The translations under genes and the position numbers were made by a program. From positions 372,001-436,000 of the forward strand of contig JBAYRL010000001.1 of assembly GCA_041676705.1 (NCBI GenBank): a stretch of 64,000 nucleotides of DNA, in the 5' to 3' direction. The DNA comes from Acidimicrobiia bacterium (GTDB lineage: Bacteria; Actinomycetota; Acidimicrobiia; Acidimicrobiales; SKKL01). Positions within the stretch are counted from its first letter, which is position 1; each line of letters starts with the position of its first letter. Positions 19,397 through 27,529 of the stretch are shown piece after piece. The notes beneath the pieces were generated by a model that had not been told where the DNA came from, ran no database searches, and was given only the letters and a program-made list of their open reading frames with translations.

Positions 19397-20709
19397 GCGT
19401 TCGGTTCGAAAGTGTTTTACCACATCCCCAACGGCAGGTTTTCACATGGCATGAACGCCCCGGCGCCTTCACCAGATTGTCGCCACCGTGGCACCCCACC
19501 AAAATTATCAGTGAAGCTGATTCCTTAGACGGGGGCCGCGGCGTTATTCGCCTGCCTCTTGGTTTGCGATGGGTAGCGCAGCACTCTCACTACGATCCAC
19601 CGCATCAATTTGTTGATGATCTGACTTCCTTACCGCTGCCGTGGCACCACGAACATCGTTTTGAGGCGATTTCACCGAATGAAACTCGCATGATTGACAC
19701 CTTGAAAACACCGGTTCCAACAAGGTTTGTGCGAAAAATGTTTCGTTACCGCCACACCCAACTTCGTGACGATCTAGCGGCGCAAGAAGTGTTATCAAGG
19801 TTCGAGTCGGGCTCTTTGAAAGTGGCCATTACCGGCTCTAGCGGACTTGTCGGTTCAGCGCTTTCAGCTTACTTAGGTACTGCGGGCCACCAGGTGATTC
19901 GCCTGGTTCGCTATCCCACCAACCATCCCCTTGAGCGGCAATGGGAACCACTCGATCCCGATCCGGCAATTTTTGAAGGTGTCGACGCGGTTGTTCATCT
20001 GGCGGGTGCCTCGATTGCTGGCCGCTTTTGCCAGCAACACAAAGCCCAGATTCGCGAGAGCCGAATCGAACCTACCTACCGTCTGGCCCAAGCCGTGGCA
20101 GCGGCCGGTGATGCCAAAGTGCTAGTTACCGCTTCGGCGGTTGGCCTCTATGGTTTCGACGAAGGACCACTCCCCCTCGACGAATCGATGGGTATGGGAC
20201 AAGGTTTCCTGGCACAAGTAGTAGCTGATTGGGAGGCGGCTGCCGAACCAGCCGAAACTGCGGGCCTTAGGGTAGTAAAGGTCCGAACGGGTTTGGCTTT
20301 GTCACCCAAAGGTGGGCTTTTACGTTTGCTTTACCCGCTGTTTTTGGCTGGTGGCGGAGGTCGTTTAGGCGATGGTTCGTCATGGATGTCTTGGATAGAC
20401 CTAGACGATCTAACCGACATCTATGCCCACGCTTTGGTTGATGAAAACCTAGAAGGGCCCATAAATGCGGTGGCACCAAACCCGGTTGATAACCGTGAAT
20501 TCACTAAGGTTCTCGCACGGGTCGTTCGTCGCCCTGCCATAACTCATGTTCCCAGGCCAGTGCTTAGCCTGGTGGCTGGACGTGAAACGGTTCAAGAGAT
20601 TGTGTGTGCTTCGCAGTTGGTAGTACCTGAAGTTTTGTTAGACAACGGGTTCGTGTTTAGGCGTCCAAGCTTGGAAGCTTCGCTAAGGCACCAACTAGGT
20701 AGGTTTTGA
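19393..20709 (+). CDS. SRPBCC + TIGR01777 epimerase-like oxidoreductase
   Basis: 438-residue two-domain protein. Residues 1-140 are an SRPBCC (polyketide cyclase/START-like) domain. From about residue 143 an NAD-dependent epimerase-fold domain begins with VAITGSSGLVGSALSAYL and continues with VVHLAGASIAGRF, VLVTASAVGLYGF and WISWIDLDD-like features (SWMSWIDLDDL). This is the TIGR01777 family, sometimes called YfcH or SulA-like, of uncertain reaction. The start overlaps the helicase stop by 4 bases. Its 3' end overlaps the convergent DoxX gene by 15 bases. Confidence 0.9.
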   Translation: MSVRFESVLPHPQRQVFTWHERPGAFTRLSPPWHPTKIISEADSLDGGRGVIRLPLGLRWVAQHSHYDPPHQFVDDLTSLPLPWHHEHRFEAISPNETRMIDTLKTPVPTRFVRKMFRYRHTQLRDDLAAQEVLSRFESGSLKVAITGSSGLVGSALSAYLGTAGHQVIRLVRYPTNHPLERQWEPLDPDPAIFEGVDAVVHLAGASIAGRFCQQHKAQIRESRIEPTYRLAQAVAAAGDAKVLVTASAVGLYGFDEGPLPLDESMGMGQGFLAQVVADWEAAAEPAETAGLRVVKVRTGLALSPKGGLLRLLYPLFLAGGGGRLGDGSSWMSWIDLDDLTDIYAHALVDENLEGPINAVAPNPVDNREFTKVLARVVRRPAITHVPRPVLSLVAGRETVQEIVCASQLVVPEVLLDNGFVFRRPSLEASLRHQLGRF

Positions 20710-21210
20710 AGGCCGCCAAAAAACGGCCAACGTGGCAAGACCGCCACCGATTCCCAAAAGCAAAGCCAGCACCAAGCCTGTCACGCCCGACCAGTTTGGC
20801 AAATCAAACAGATGGTCGAGTGACCACTCACCAGCACCAAGCACGGCTACAACGACACTGGTTACTAACAACGTCATCACATACTCCCAGCCTTCACCAG
20901 GCCGGAAGATGAAGAAACCATTGCCGCGATGATTGATGAGCCAGGCAACCAGCATGGTGGCCACCACGGCGCTAGCCGCCAGGGGTGTTAACAGCCCGGC
21001 AATCAGCATGGCGCCGCCACCTAATTCGGCCACACTCGCTAACCAGGCGTGAAAAACGCCGGGTTTCATGCCCAGTGATTCAAACCAGTTGGCGGTGCCG
21101 TTAATTTTGCCACCTCCAAAAATGTGGTTGTAGCCGTGGGCCATCATTACCACGCCAATTAGGCAGCGAAGCAAGAGTACTGCCAGGTTAAATGCTTGTA
21201 TATCGTCCAT
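20695..21210 (-). CDS. DoxX-family membrane protein
   Basis: Membrane protein of the DoxX family with four helices. Family features are RCLIGVVMMAHGYNHIFGG at the N-terminus and VAELGGGAMLIAGLLTPLAA in the middle. ATG at 21210 is preferred over GTG at 21222 because GTGGGG then acts as the ribosome-binding site. Functions proposed for the family range from thiosulfate:quinone oxidation to membrane redox homeostasis with SodA and SseA. Nothing here decides between them. The gene is monocistronic and convergent with the TIGR01777 gene. Confidence 0.85.
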   Translation of the reverse strand: MDDIQAFNLAVLLLRCLIGVVMMAHGYNHIFGGGKINGTANWFESLGMKPGVFHAWLASVAELGGGAMLIAGLLTPLAASAVVATMLVAWLINHRGNGFFIFRPGEGWEYVMTLLVTSVVVAVLGAGEWSLDHLFDLPNWSGVTGLVLALLLGIGGGLATLAVFWRPSKPT

Positions 21211-21305
21211 GCGGTACCCCACTTCGCCGTATTGAAGCGAAATCTAGCGTTTCGCCAACGGCTAATTCCATTATCAGGTAGCTAAGCTCATTATGAGGGC
21301 ACAAA

Positions 21306-21674
21306 ATGGCAACGGTTACCACTACGTGGCGCGAGGTTATTCCTGCTGATGCTGCAACGGTGCTGCGGGCTATTCAAGCGGCAGCCGTTACCAAAGGCTG
21401 CAAACTTAACCATCTGGAAACGTGGTTGGTTGAAGTAAGGCGAGGTTCTCAAGCGCGTTTAAGAACCATGGGGTTTTGGGCCAAGCCCCAACACATGCCC
21501 ATGCGCGCCACCGTCGAATTGTCAACGATTGAAATGGGTACTCTGGTCGAGATAAAAGTTGTGGATACTTTTGGTTTTGGGTTGCCTTTGGGCCTTGAGC
21601 ACAAACTTGAGCGTTCGGCAGAAGAATTGTTGGCATTGCTCGCCGAAGCGGCCCGTTCGGTGGTGGAGGTTTAA
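21306..21674 (+). CDS. hypothetical protein, 122 aa
   Basis: I do not recognise this family. It is a soluble protein, probably alpha/beta, opening with TTWREVIPADAATVLRAIQAAA and ending in an amphipathic helix (LERSAEELLALLAEAARSVVEV in part). There are no cysteines except one near residue 38 and no signal peptide. The pattern of a long N-terminal helix followed by strands and a C-terminal helix is compatible with a small SRPBCC/START-like domain, which is only a guess. It overlaps the convergent gene at 21671 by 4 bases. Confidence 0.55.
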   Translation: MATVTTTWREVIPADAATVLRAIQAAAVTKGCKLNHLETWLVEVRRGSQARLRTMGFWAKPQHMPMRATVELSTIEMGTLVEIKVVDTFGFGLPLGLEHKLERSAEELLALLAEAARSVVEV

Positions 21675-22252
21675 GCACCAAATATTGGGTCTTCGCCTTC
21701 CGGTAGCCCAATGCCAAAAGCATTCAGCGACAAACTAATTAAACAGTAGTAGCCCACCAGGTAGACCAGCTCCACCAGAGCCGCCTCACCCAACTGCTTC
21801 GCTGCTTCGGCGTAGACCGAGTCGCTGAGTTTGCCGGTGGCTAGCAGCTCCCTGGCAAAGGTCACCGCCGCCGCTTCACCGGCGTCGGCCAATGAAACTT
21901 CACTGCCGGTGCGAATTGCTTCAATTTCATCTTCGCTCAGACCAACGGTCAGGCCGATGTTGCGATGCGCCCAGAACTCAAAGTCGGCTTTCCAATGGGC
22001 ACCAGCGATCAAAATTGCTAATTCCCGAATACGGTCGGATAACTGGCCGCGAAAACGTAGCGAACCACCGAGGCGAGCTACATCGCGACCGAGGCGTGGG
22101 TTGTATAACATGGCATTGAAGGGGCCATACAGGCCGCCTTCGGGGGTAAGCATGCGCTCAAGGGTGCCGCGGTCACCCCCGGTGATTTGATCCCACGTTT
22201 CACGACCTTTGGCATCAAGGTCGTTTTCTCTAATGAATGGTAAGCGTGACAT
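21671..22252 (-). CDS. carboxymuconolactone decarboxylase-family protein
   Basis: 193-residue all-helical CMD/AhpD-fold protein. The family core is RELAILIAGAHWKADFEFWAH around residues 75-96, followed by GLSEDEIEAIRTG. The AhpD redox pair CxxC is absent from this core, so a peroxidase-coupled role is unlikely. A decarboxylase-like or lactone hydrolase-like role fits better. It lies 25 bases downstream of an SDR gene on the same strand, so the two may act on one substrate pathway. Confidence 0.88.
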   Translation of the reverse strand: MSRLPFIRENDLDAKGRETWDQITGGDRGTLERMLTPEGGLYGPFNAMLYNPRLGRDVARLGGSLRFRGQLSDRIRELAILIAGAHWKADFEFWAHRNIGLTVGLSEDEIEAIRTGSEVSLADAGEAAAVTFARELLATGKLSDSVYAEAAKQLGEAALVELVYLVGYYCLISLSLNAFGIGLPEGEDPIFGA

Positions 22253-22277
22253 GCCCGCAGCCTAGACGTTGGCAGGC

Positions 22278-23129
22278 TTAGCTTTCGTTGCGTTTTCGGG
22301 TTAGGGGTGGCGTGGAACGAACTCCAGCAGTTATGCCCGCATCGACGGACAAGGTGATGCCAGTGATCCAACGGGCCTCGTCGCTGAGCAAGAAGCGGAT
22401 GGCAGCACCAATGTCCCAGCCCGAGCCTTCCGTGCCAAGAAGTGAGGCACGACGTCGACGTTCCCGGACTTCAGGAGTCATTCGCTCCGCCACCATGGGG
22501 GTGTAGGCCAGACCAGGAGCAATGGCATTTACTCGCACCCCTGCCGGCCCATGGTGCGATGCCATGGCCCGCGTCATTCCCAAAATGGCGGCCTTAGCGG
22601 TTGGATACAACAAGGTGGCTTGTCCGCCTTGCAACCCAGCCGCCGATGACATGTTCACCACCGAACCCGAACCAACTTCAATCATGGGAGGCACACAATA
22701 TTTAGCCATTAGAACCATGCTCTTAACGTTTATTTGCATGCTTCGGTCCCATTCATCGGGGTCAACATCAATGGCGGTACCCACTGCCCCACCAATTCCG
22801 ACGTTGTTCACCAGTCCGTAAATAGAACCGAACTGGCTGATCGTCGCTTCCGCAATTCGTTGGCAGTCGGGGGCTTGGGAAACATCGGCTTCCACCACAA
22901 TGGCCTCGCCACCAGCATTGGTCACCATGGCAAGGGTTTCTTCCGCCGAATCAGCGTTGCGATCAACCAAGACCAATCGGGCACCGGCTTCGGCCAGAAG
23001 TACCGCGGCAGCCCGGCCGTTCCCAATGCCCGCACTCGAAGAGCCAGCACCGGTAATAACCACTACACGACCGTCGAAATCTTGACTGGCCGGTCCCATA
23101 GCTCCGGGCATGTAATCCATTTCTGTCAT
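22278..23129 (-). CDS. SDR-family NAD(P)-dependent oxidoreductase
   Basis: 283-residue classical short-chain dehydrogenase. The cofactor loop TGAGSSSAGIG near residue 26, NNVGIGG, the catalytic serine in VVNMSSAAG, YPTAK (Tyr and Lys) and IAPGLAYTPM are all present. The N-terminal glycine motif has a small insertion. AAGGAAAGC precedes the ATG at 23129 at good spacing. Immediately downstream is the carboxymuconolactone decarboxylase-like gene. An aspartate after the second strand (LVLVDRN) suggests NAD preference. Confidence 0.92.
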   Translation of the reverse strand: MTEMDYMPGAMGPASQDFDGRVVVITGAGSSSAGIGNGRAAAVLLAEAGARLVLVDRNADSAEETLAMVTNAGGEAIVVEADVSQAPDCQRIAEATISQFGSIYGLVNNVGIGGAVGTAIDVDPDEWDRSMQINVKSMVLMAKYCVPPMIEVGSGSVVNMSSAAGLQGGQATLLYPTAKAAILGMTRAMASHHGPAGVRVNAIAPGLAYTPMVAERMTPEVRERRRRASLLGTEGSGWDIGAAIRFLLSDEARWITGITLSVDAGITAGVRSTPPLTRKRNES

Positions 23130-23393
23130 AGCTTTCCTTATATCTGGTTAGTCATGTGGAGGTTCAATGCGACGGCACCCAAGCCTGTATGGTCACGAAA
23201 AACACATGGCGGCCCTGAAGACCAGTGCGGCGGAACTCTTGATTCGCTCAGGTTCAACTCTCAAACTAGCCGCACCGCCGGGGCTGGGTGCTTGAAGTGG
23301 TGGGCGTTGTCGCCTTGGGCCTAGCTTGAGATAAACACCAAAGCCTTGAGACCAGGTCTTGAAGGTTTAGCCTCGTTGGTTTAAAGGAACGAT

Positions 23394-24170
23394 ATGCCAG
23401 AAATTCTAGAAGTCGAATCGTTTCGAATACAGGCGGAAGTCGCTACAGGCCGTGTGATCGAATCGGTTTATACCCCCGATGATCACTACTTAAAAAATGT
23501 GGAAGCTCGTGCGTTAAACCAGCTTTTGCCGGGTCAAGAAGTAAAAGAAGTTCGTCGAATCGGCAAGTTGTTGCTGCTTGAAACCACCGGGCTGACCCTC
23601 GGATTACGTTTTGGTATGACCGGACGCCTGGTTGCTGATGAGCAGGTTCCACTAGATCAACTTTATTTCGAGCGATACAAAGACAAACCAGAATGGCGGC
23701 GCTTTGGTCTAACCTTTGTGGGTGGTGGTTCTCTGGTCATGTCAGACCCCCGTCGATTCGGGAGTGTTTGGCTTGATCCCGATACCTCAAAGATGGGTGT
23801 CGATGCTTTCGAACTTACCCCCGACGCCCTGCAAGAGATCTTGGCTTCTAGTCGCGCTGCGGTGAAGACTCGTTTGCTAGACCAAAGCAGGATTGCTGGT
23901 ATTGGTAATTTGTTGGTCGATGAGATTCTTTGGGAAGCGGGTATTAACCCTCGTCGGCCAGCCAATTCGCTCTCGGAAGGCGAAACAGCCAAGTTAGCCA
24001 CGGTAATACCAGAAATTTTAAAGATCCTCGGTGAGCGCGGCGGTTCGCACACCGGCGAGCTTTACCCTCATCGCAACAAAGGTGCGGTCTGTCCAAACGA
24101 TGGCACGCCACTAGAGCATTACACGCTTAGCACCCGTACCACCTGGTGGTGTCCTGGTCACCAGCATTAA
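23394..24170 (+). CDS. Fpg/Nei-family DNA glycosylase
   Basis: 258-residue formamidopyrimidine-DNA glycosylase/endonuclease VIII homolog that excises oxidised bases. It starts MPEILEVES, so the catalytic Pro and Glu of the family are in place. Strand landmarks are LGLRFGMTGRL and SDPRRFGSVWL, and the helix-two-turns-helix is IAGIGNLLVDEILWEAGINP. The C-terminal zinc finger is unusual: instead of four cysteines it reads CPNDG and later WWCPGHQ, giving Cys-x2-Asp and Cys-x2-His. AAAGGAACGAT before the ATG is a clear ribosome-binding site. Confidence 0.88.
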   Translation: MPEILEVESFRIQAEVATGRVIESVYTPDDHYLKNVEARALNQLLPGQEVKEVRRIGKLLLLETTGLTLGLRFGMTGRLVADEQVPLDQLYFERYKDKPEWRRFGLTFVGGGSLVMSDPRRFGSVWLDPDTSKMGVDAFELTPDALQEILASSRAAVKTRLLDQSRIAGIGNLLVDEILWEAGINPRRPANSLSEGETAKLATVIPEILKILGERGGSHTGELYPHRNKGAVCPNDGTPLEHYTLSTRTTWWCPGHQH

Positions 24171-24191
24171 CTCATAGACGACTAACAGAAC

Positions 24192-24506
24192 CTAGTAAAT
24201 GGTGTCGGCGATGTAGCCGCCGTCTGGAGTTTCAACAATGATGAGCCGTGACATACACGGCATGCAATACACCCGGTCGCCCGGTCGGAAATCGCGGTAA
24301 GAGCGAATCACAACCTTGCAAACCGGGCATATTACCTCGTTGGGGGCGAGTACGTCACCGGCACCTTGCCACACCCGATAGAACTTGCGCCAGCGCTTGG
24401 GGACTTCACGAAATCCCGTATCTTCAAGTTCATAGGTGCGTCTGGGCCGATCGTCAGCCTCGCGTTGTACCACTCGTTCTTCGGCCTGGGTATCGATCTC
24501 GCTCAT
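24192..24506 (-). CDS. small zinc-ribbon protein of unknown function
   Basis: 104-residue protein with two CxxC knuckles, CPVC near residue 60 and CMPC near residue 81, spaced like a zinc ribbon. The N-terminal 35 residues are acidic and polar and the middle is basic-aromatic (VPKRWRKFYRVW). I do not recognise the family. The ATG overlaps the stop of the preceding ferritin-like gene by 4 bases, so it is the third gene of that operon. A structural or metal-transfer partner of the diiron proteins is one reading of this linkage. That is inference only. Confidence 0.7.
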   Translation of the reverse strand: MSEIDTQAEERVVQREADDRPRRTYELEDTGFREVPKRWRKFYRVWQGAGDVLAPNEVICPVCKVVIRSYRDFRPGDRVYCMPCMSRLIIVETPDGGYIADTIY

Positions 24507-25291
24507 GTCGTGAGTCCTAACCGAGTGACGGCTTCCAAATAGTGGCGACCAAGCTCGGGCTGATCGGTCTTGGCAAGGCCAAGGTCACGATAAACACCCT
24601 CAAAGGATTCCAGAACTAATGGGTCTAGTTCTTGGCGCACCAGCGTCAAACGTTCCCGTCCCCTGGGGTCACCGTGAAGGGCCATGCCCAAATGGTTCTC
24701 GCCAAAACCCAAATGTCGGCGTTCATCCGCCACAACCCCTTCCAAAACTTGTTTAGTAATGGGGTCGGCAGTTGCTGAGTGGAACCGAAAGACGGTGTCT
24801 TCCAGAGATTCCAACAGCACATTCTGGGCGAAAATGGCGGCTTCCCAGTCACCACGGTCAACTAGTTCCGAAAGTTTCTGGCGGAACTGTTGTAGGCCAG
24901 GGTTGGCTCGATGCTCAATTTCAGCTTCGGGGTCAACCACACCAAGCTGTTCCAGTCGCCTGATAAAGACCTCAACGTGACGCGCTTCATCAACTACCTG
25001 TGTGGCTAAGAATATTTGTGAGCGTTCGTTGGGGGCCAGGCGGATTAAACCGCTTGAGGCTTCGAGGGCCGCCTTTTCTCCTATGCAATAGTTGCAAAGC
25101 GTGGTGATTAGGCGGTCTCGTTCGCCCGGATCCAAAGTGCTGTCGGCCAAGGTGGGATCGAAACCAAAAGGTCGATCTTCCAAGTAGCCGCTTACGGCTT
25201 CGAACCAGAAGTTGAACGAGAGGACCTCCCGAAGGAAATCCTCTTCGTCCAACTTATGTGGTTCGTCATTCCAAGGTGACGAGGTAGGCAT
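24503..25291 (-). CDS. ferritin-like diiron protein B
   Basis: 262-residue four-helix ferritin-like protein of the R2/VlmB-like diiron superfamily. Iron ligands are visible in the usual order: Glu in GEKAALEASSGL, DEARH (Glu and His), Glu in NVLLESLEDTVF and DERRH (Glu and His). The protein is soluble and has no signal peptide. It is a close paralog of the upstream gene and probably forms a heterodimer or parallel enzyme with it. Start and stop touch its neighbours (1-base and 4-base overlaps). Reaction unknown; N-oxygenase or oxidase activity is known for relatives. Confidence 0.85.
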   Translation of the reverse strand: MPTSSPWNDEPHKLDEEDFLREVLSFNFWFEAVSGYLEDRPFGFDPTLADSTLDPGERDRLITTLCNYCIGEKAALEASSGLIRLAPNERSQIFLATQVVDEARHVEVFIRRLEQLGVVDPEAEIEHRANPGLQQFRQKLSELVDRGDWEAAIFAQNVLLESLEDTVFRFHSATADPITKQVLEGVVADERRHLGFGENHLGMALHGDPRGRERLTLVRQELDPLVLESFEGVYRDLGLAKTDQPELGRHYLEAVTRLGLTT

Positions 25292-26178
25292 TACACTGGC
25301 AGGCTCGGTGACTGATAGTCGAGGCCGATTCGTCCGAGGCGGGTTTTAAATTCACCCAGCACGGTATTGGCTAACAGTGCTTCTAGCTCGGCAGGTGAAG
25401 CTGTTGAAAGCTGGGTTCCTTGCCATTCCACTGACGAAGAGCCCGCTCGGCTAGATGCTTCTTGAGCGTAAGTATTGCTGGTACCACCGTCACCTCGGAA
25501 GGTATCGGAGAAGGTGGCCAGCATGTGATACGACATCTCGGCCTGCATCCGTTCGATGTCACTCTTGCGCTCGGGGTGCTGAGCAATTAGCCCACCGATA
25601 CGGTTCTCGCCGAAACCCACGTGTCGCCGTTCGTCGGCAATGGTGCCCGCCAAGGTCTGAGCAAATTTGGGGTTCGGATCTTTTGAGGTTGCTTGGAGCA
25701 TTTCAAAAACCGAAAAAGCCATGCCTTCAAGCACAATGTTTTGGCCAACGACGCCCGCTAGGAAGTCTCCCCCGTCGATCTTTTCCAATAGAGTTTCGGC
25801 GAACTTTACCAGATTCGGGTTTGCGAACTGGGCGATGGTTGATTCGAGGTCAGCCTTTTTTACGCCAAGGTCGTATAGACGGTTAGTAAAGATTTCAACA
25901 TGGCGTGCTTCGTCGAGTACCTGAGTTGCCAGGAAGGTTTTGCTGCCGTAATCGGGAGCCAGATTAACCAATCCAGATGAAGCAGCCAAGGCACAACGTT
26001 CGCCCGCAATCAGCTGAACGGTGGTCTTAATGGCGGCTTCGCGCATGGCTTCATTGCCGAGCACATCTTCTGGTTCAGTCAAGCCTGGGTCGTGGCCGTC
26101 GATGGTGTCATCTAAGTAGCCTTGAGGGCACATCTCCAGCCATCTTTGGATTGAATACTGCGAAAGAAAATCAACCAC
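25291..26178 (-). CDS. ferritin-like diiron protein A
   Basis: 295-residue ferritin-like protein and first gene of the three-gene operon. The diiron ligand set is complete: Glu in AGERCALAASSGL, DEARH, Glu in NIVLEGMAFSVFEM and DERRH. The C-terminal 60 residues form a tail absent from the paralog, rich in Ser and Ala. The two proteins share long stretches such as TFLATQVLDEARHVEIF, so they arose by tandem duplication. Two palindromes sit 43-78 bases before the ATG and probably bind a repressor. No electron-transfer partner gene is visible next to it. Confidence 0.85.
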   Translation of the reverse strand: MVDFLSQYSIQRWLEMCPQGYLDDTIDGHDPGLTEPEDVLGNEAMREAAIKTTVQLIAGERCALAASSGLVNLAPDYGSKTFLATQVLDEARHVEIFTNRLYDLGVKKADLESTIAQFANPNLVKFAETLLEKIDGGDFLAGVVGQNIVLEGMAFSVFEMLQATSKDPNPKFAQTLAGTIADERRHVGFGENRIGGLIAQHPERKSDIERMQAEMSYHMLATFSDTFRGDGGTSNTYAQEASSRAGSSSVEWQGTQLSTASPAELEALLANTVLGEFKTRLGRIGLDYQSPSLPV

Positions 26179-26220
26179 TAAAACCCCCTCTGTTTGTTGT
26201 TAGTGCTGCATACCCCTCAG

Positions 26221-26256
26221 CTATACAGCGTATAAACGGAACTATACGGCGTATAG
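26221..26256. promoter_or_regulatory. twin 15-bp palindromes upstream of the ferritin-like operon
   Basis: Two copies, CTATACAGCGTATAA (26221-26235) and CTATACGGCGTATAG (26242-26256), start 21 bases apart, which is two helical turns. Each has 6-base inverted arms around a 3-base centre. They lie directly before the minus-strand operon beginning at 26178. The form is typical of TetR-type dimeric operators. No regulator gene is adjacent. Confidence 0.7.
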
Positions 26257-26437
26257 ACACCCACCACAAGCACTTTTATGATGACCAGCGTAAATGGCTG
26301 TAATTAGGCTTGGGCTCACGACTGACCATGTGGTGGCGGCCAACCTATGACAGAGTGCGATCAGGCCGTTGCACGTAGCTCTAGTCATTTCATGTGGAAT
26401 GTGCTTCGGCTGAAATTTTTAGGGAACGAACAGGTGC

Positions 26438-27472
26438 ATGGTGTACACAATGGGCACATGTCGGTGGCCCAGGTTCGCTGCCACACGTTTCAGTAATCCG
26501 AGTTTGGCTGGCGGTGTTGAATACCGAGATGACCGCCACCGGGCATTTGTTTCGCTCGATCTGACTCGTATGAATAAGGTGCTCGAAATTGACCCGGTTA
26601 GCCGAGCAGCACGTATTCAAGCGGGTGCCCTTGGTCCGGTGCTTGAAGATCAGCTCCGACCTCACGGCTACACCTTGCGTCACTTTCCACAAAGTTTCGA
26701 ATTTTCAACCGTTTATGATCGAACTTCAGCTTTTCTTGCGGTTCGCACCATTGCCCAGGCGGCAATATTTCCGGCTAACTGTCGACTTTTAGACCCTGGT
26801 GAAGCTGGTTCTCTTGGTAATGAAGCGGCTGGAAAATGGGTGTTGGTAATGGGCGCAGAATCGGCTTTCGCCCCTGTTGATTATGCGATAGAGAACATGA
26901 TTGAAATCGCACGTGATTGTGGTGGTGTTGTGCCGGAAGCCGCGAAGAAAGCCGAACCGGTTTCTACTGGCGAAGGAAGCACCAACCGTGATGCAGCCTC
27001 TGAGGCCTGGCGGTCGGCCTTTCTAAGCATGCCGTATGGGCGTGATGCGCTGGCTCGGATGGGTGGCATTGCTGAAACGTTTGAAACCGCCACCACCTGG
27101 GATCGTGTCGATGACCTTTATGAAGGTGTTCATGAACGCCTCTCCCCTGCCATTGCAGAAATTACTGGTCCGCCGGGCCATATTAACTGCCGCTTTACAC
27201 ATGTCTACCCCGATGGCGCTGCACCCTATTTCACGGTTTCAGCAGCTGCTCAACCAGGTGCAGAACTGTCGATGTGGGATGAAATCAAGGCGGCGTCCAT
27301 GGAAATTCTTACCGATTTCAAAGCAACCGTTACCCACCACCATTCAGTTGGCCGAGATCATCGACCGGGTTATGACCGGCAGGTTCCAGGGCTCATTGCC
27401 GAGTCCCTCCGTGCCGTTAAATCACATCTCGATCCGACAGGCATCATGAATCCGGGTGTGCTGATCGATTAG
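26438..27472 (+). pseudogene. gutted FAD-linked oxidase (alkyl-DHAP synthase-like)
   Basis: The open frame looks like a 344-residue protein but is a remnant of a roughly 530-residue FAD-binding oxidase of the alkyldihydroxyacetone-phosphate synthase type. The N-terminal FAD half is missing: recognisable sequence begins only at LAGGVEYRDDRHRAFVSLDL. After HFPQSFEFST, where the family continues with the second FAD-binding segment, the frame jumps to AVRTIAQAAIFPANCRLLDP, which lies some 150-200 residues later in intact relatives. The C-terminal part (THVYPDGAAPYFT, HHHSVGRDHRPGY, LDPTGIMNPGVL) is well preserved. Without the FAD domain it should be inactive. It has no convincing ribosome-binding site. 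Confidence 0.7.
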
Positions 27473-27529
27473 ACCGTCGACATCGGCGTTAATCCGGTGG
27501 GCGAAGATTCGCTCTAGCGGGGTTATATT

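Noticed and set aside
21671..22252. AhpD partner for AhpC
   Set aside because: The CMD-fold protein lacks the CxxC redox pair and is far from ahpC, which already has AhpF.
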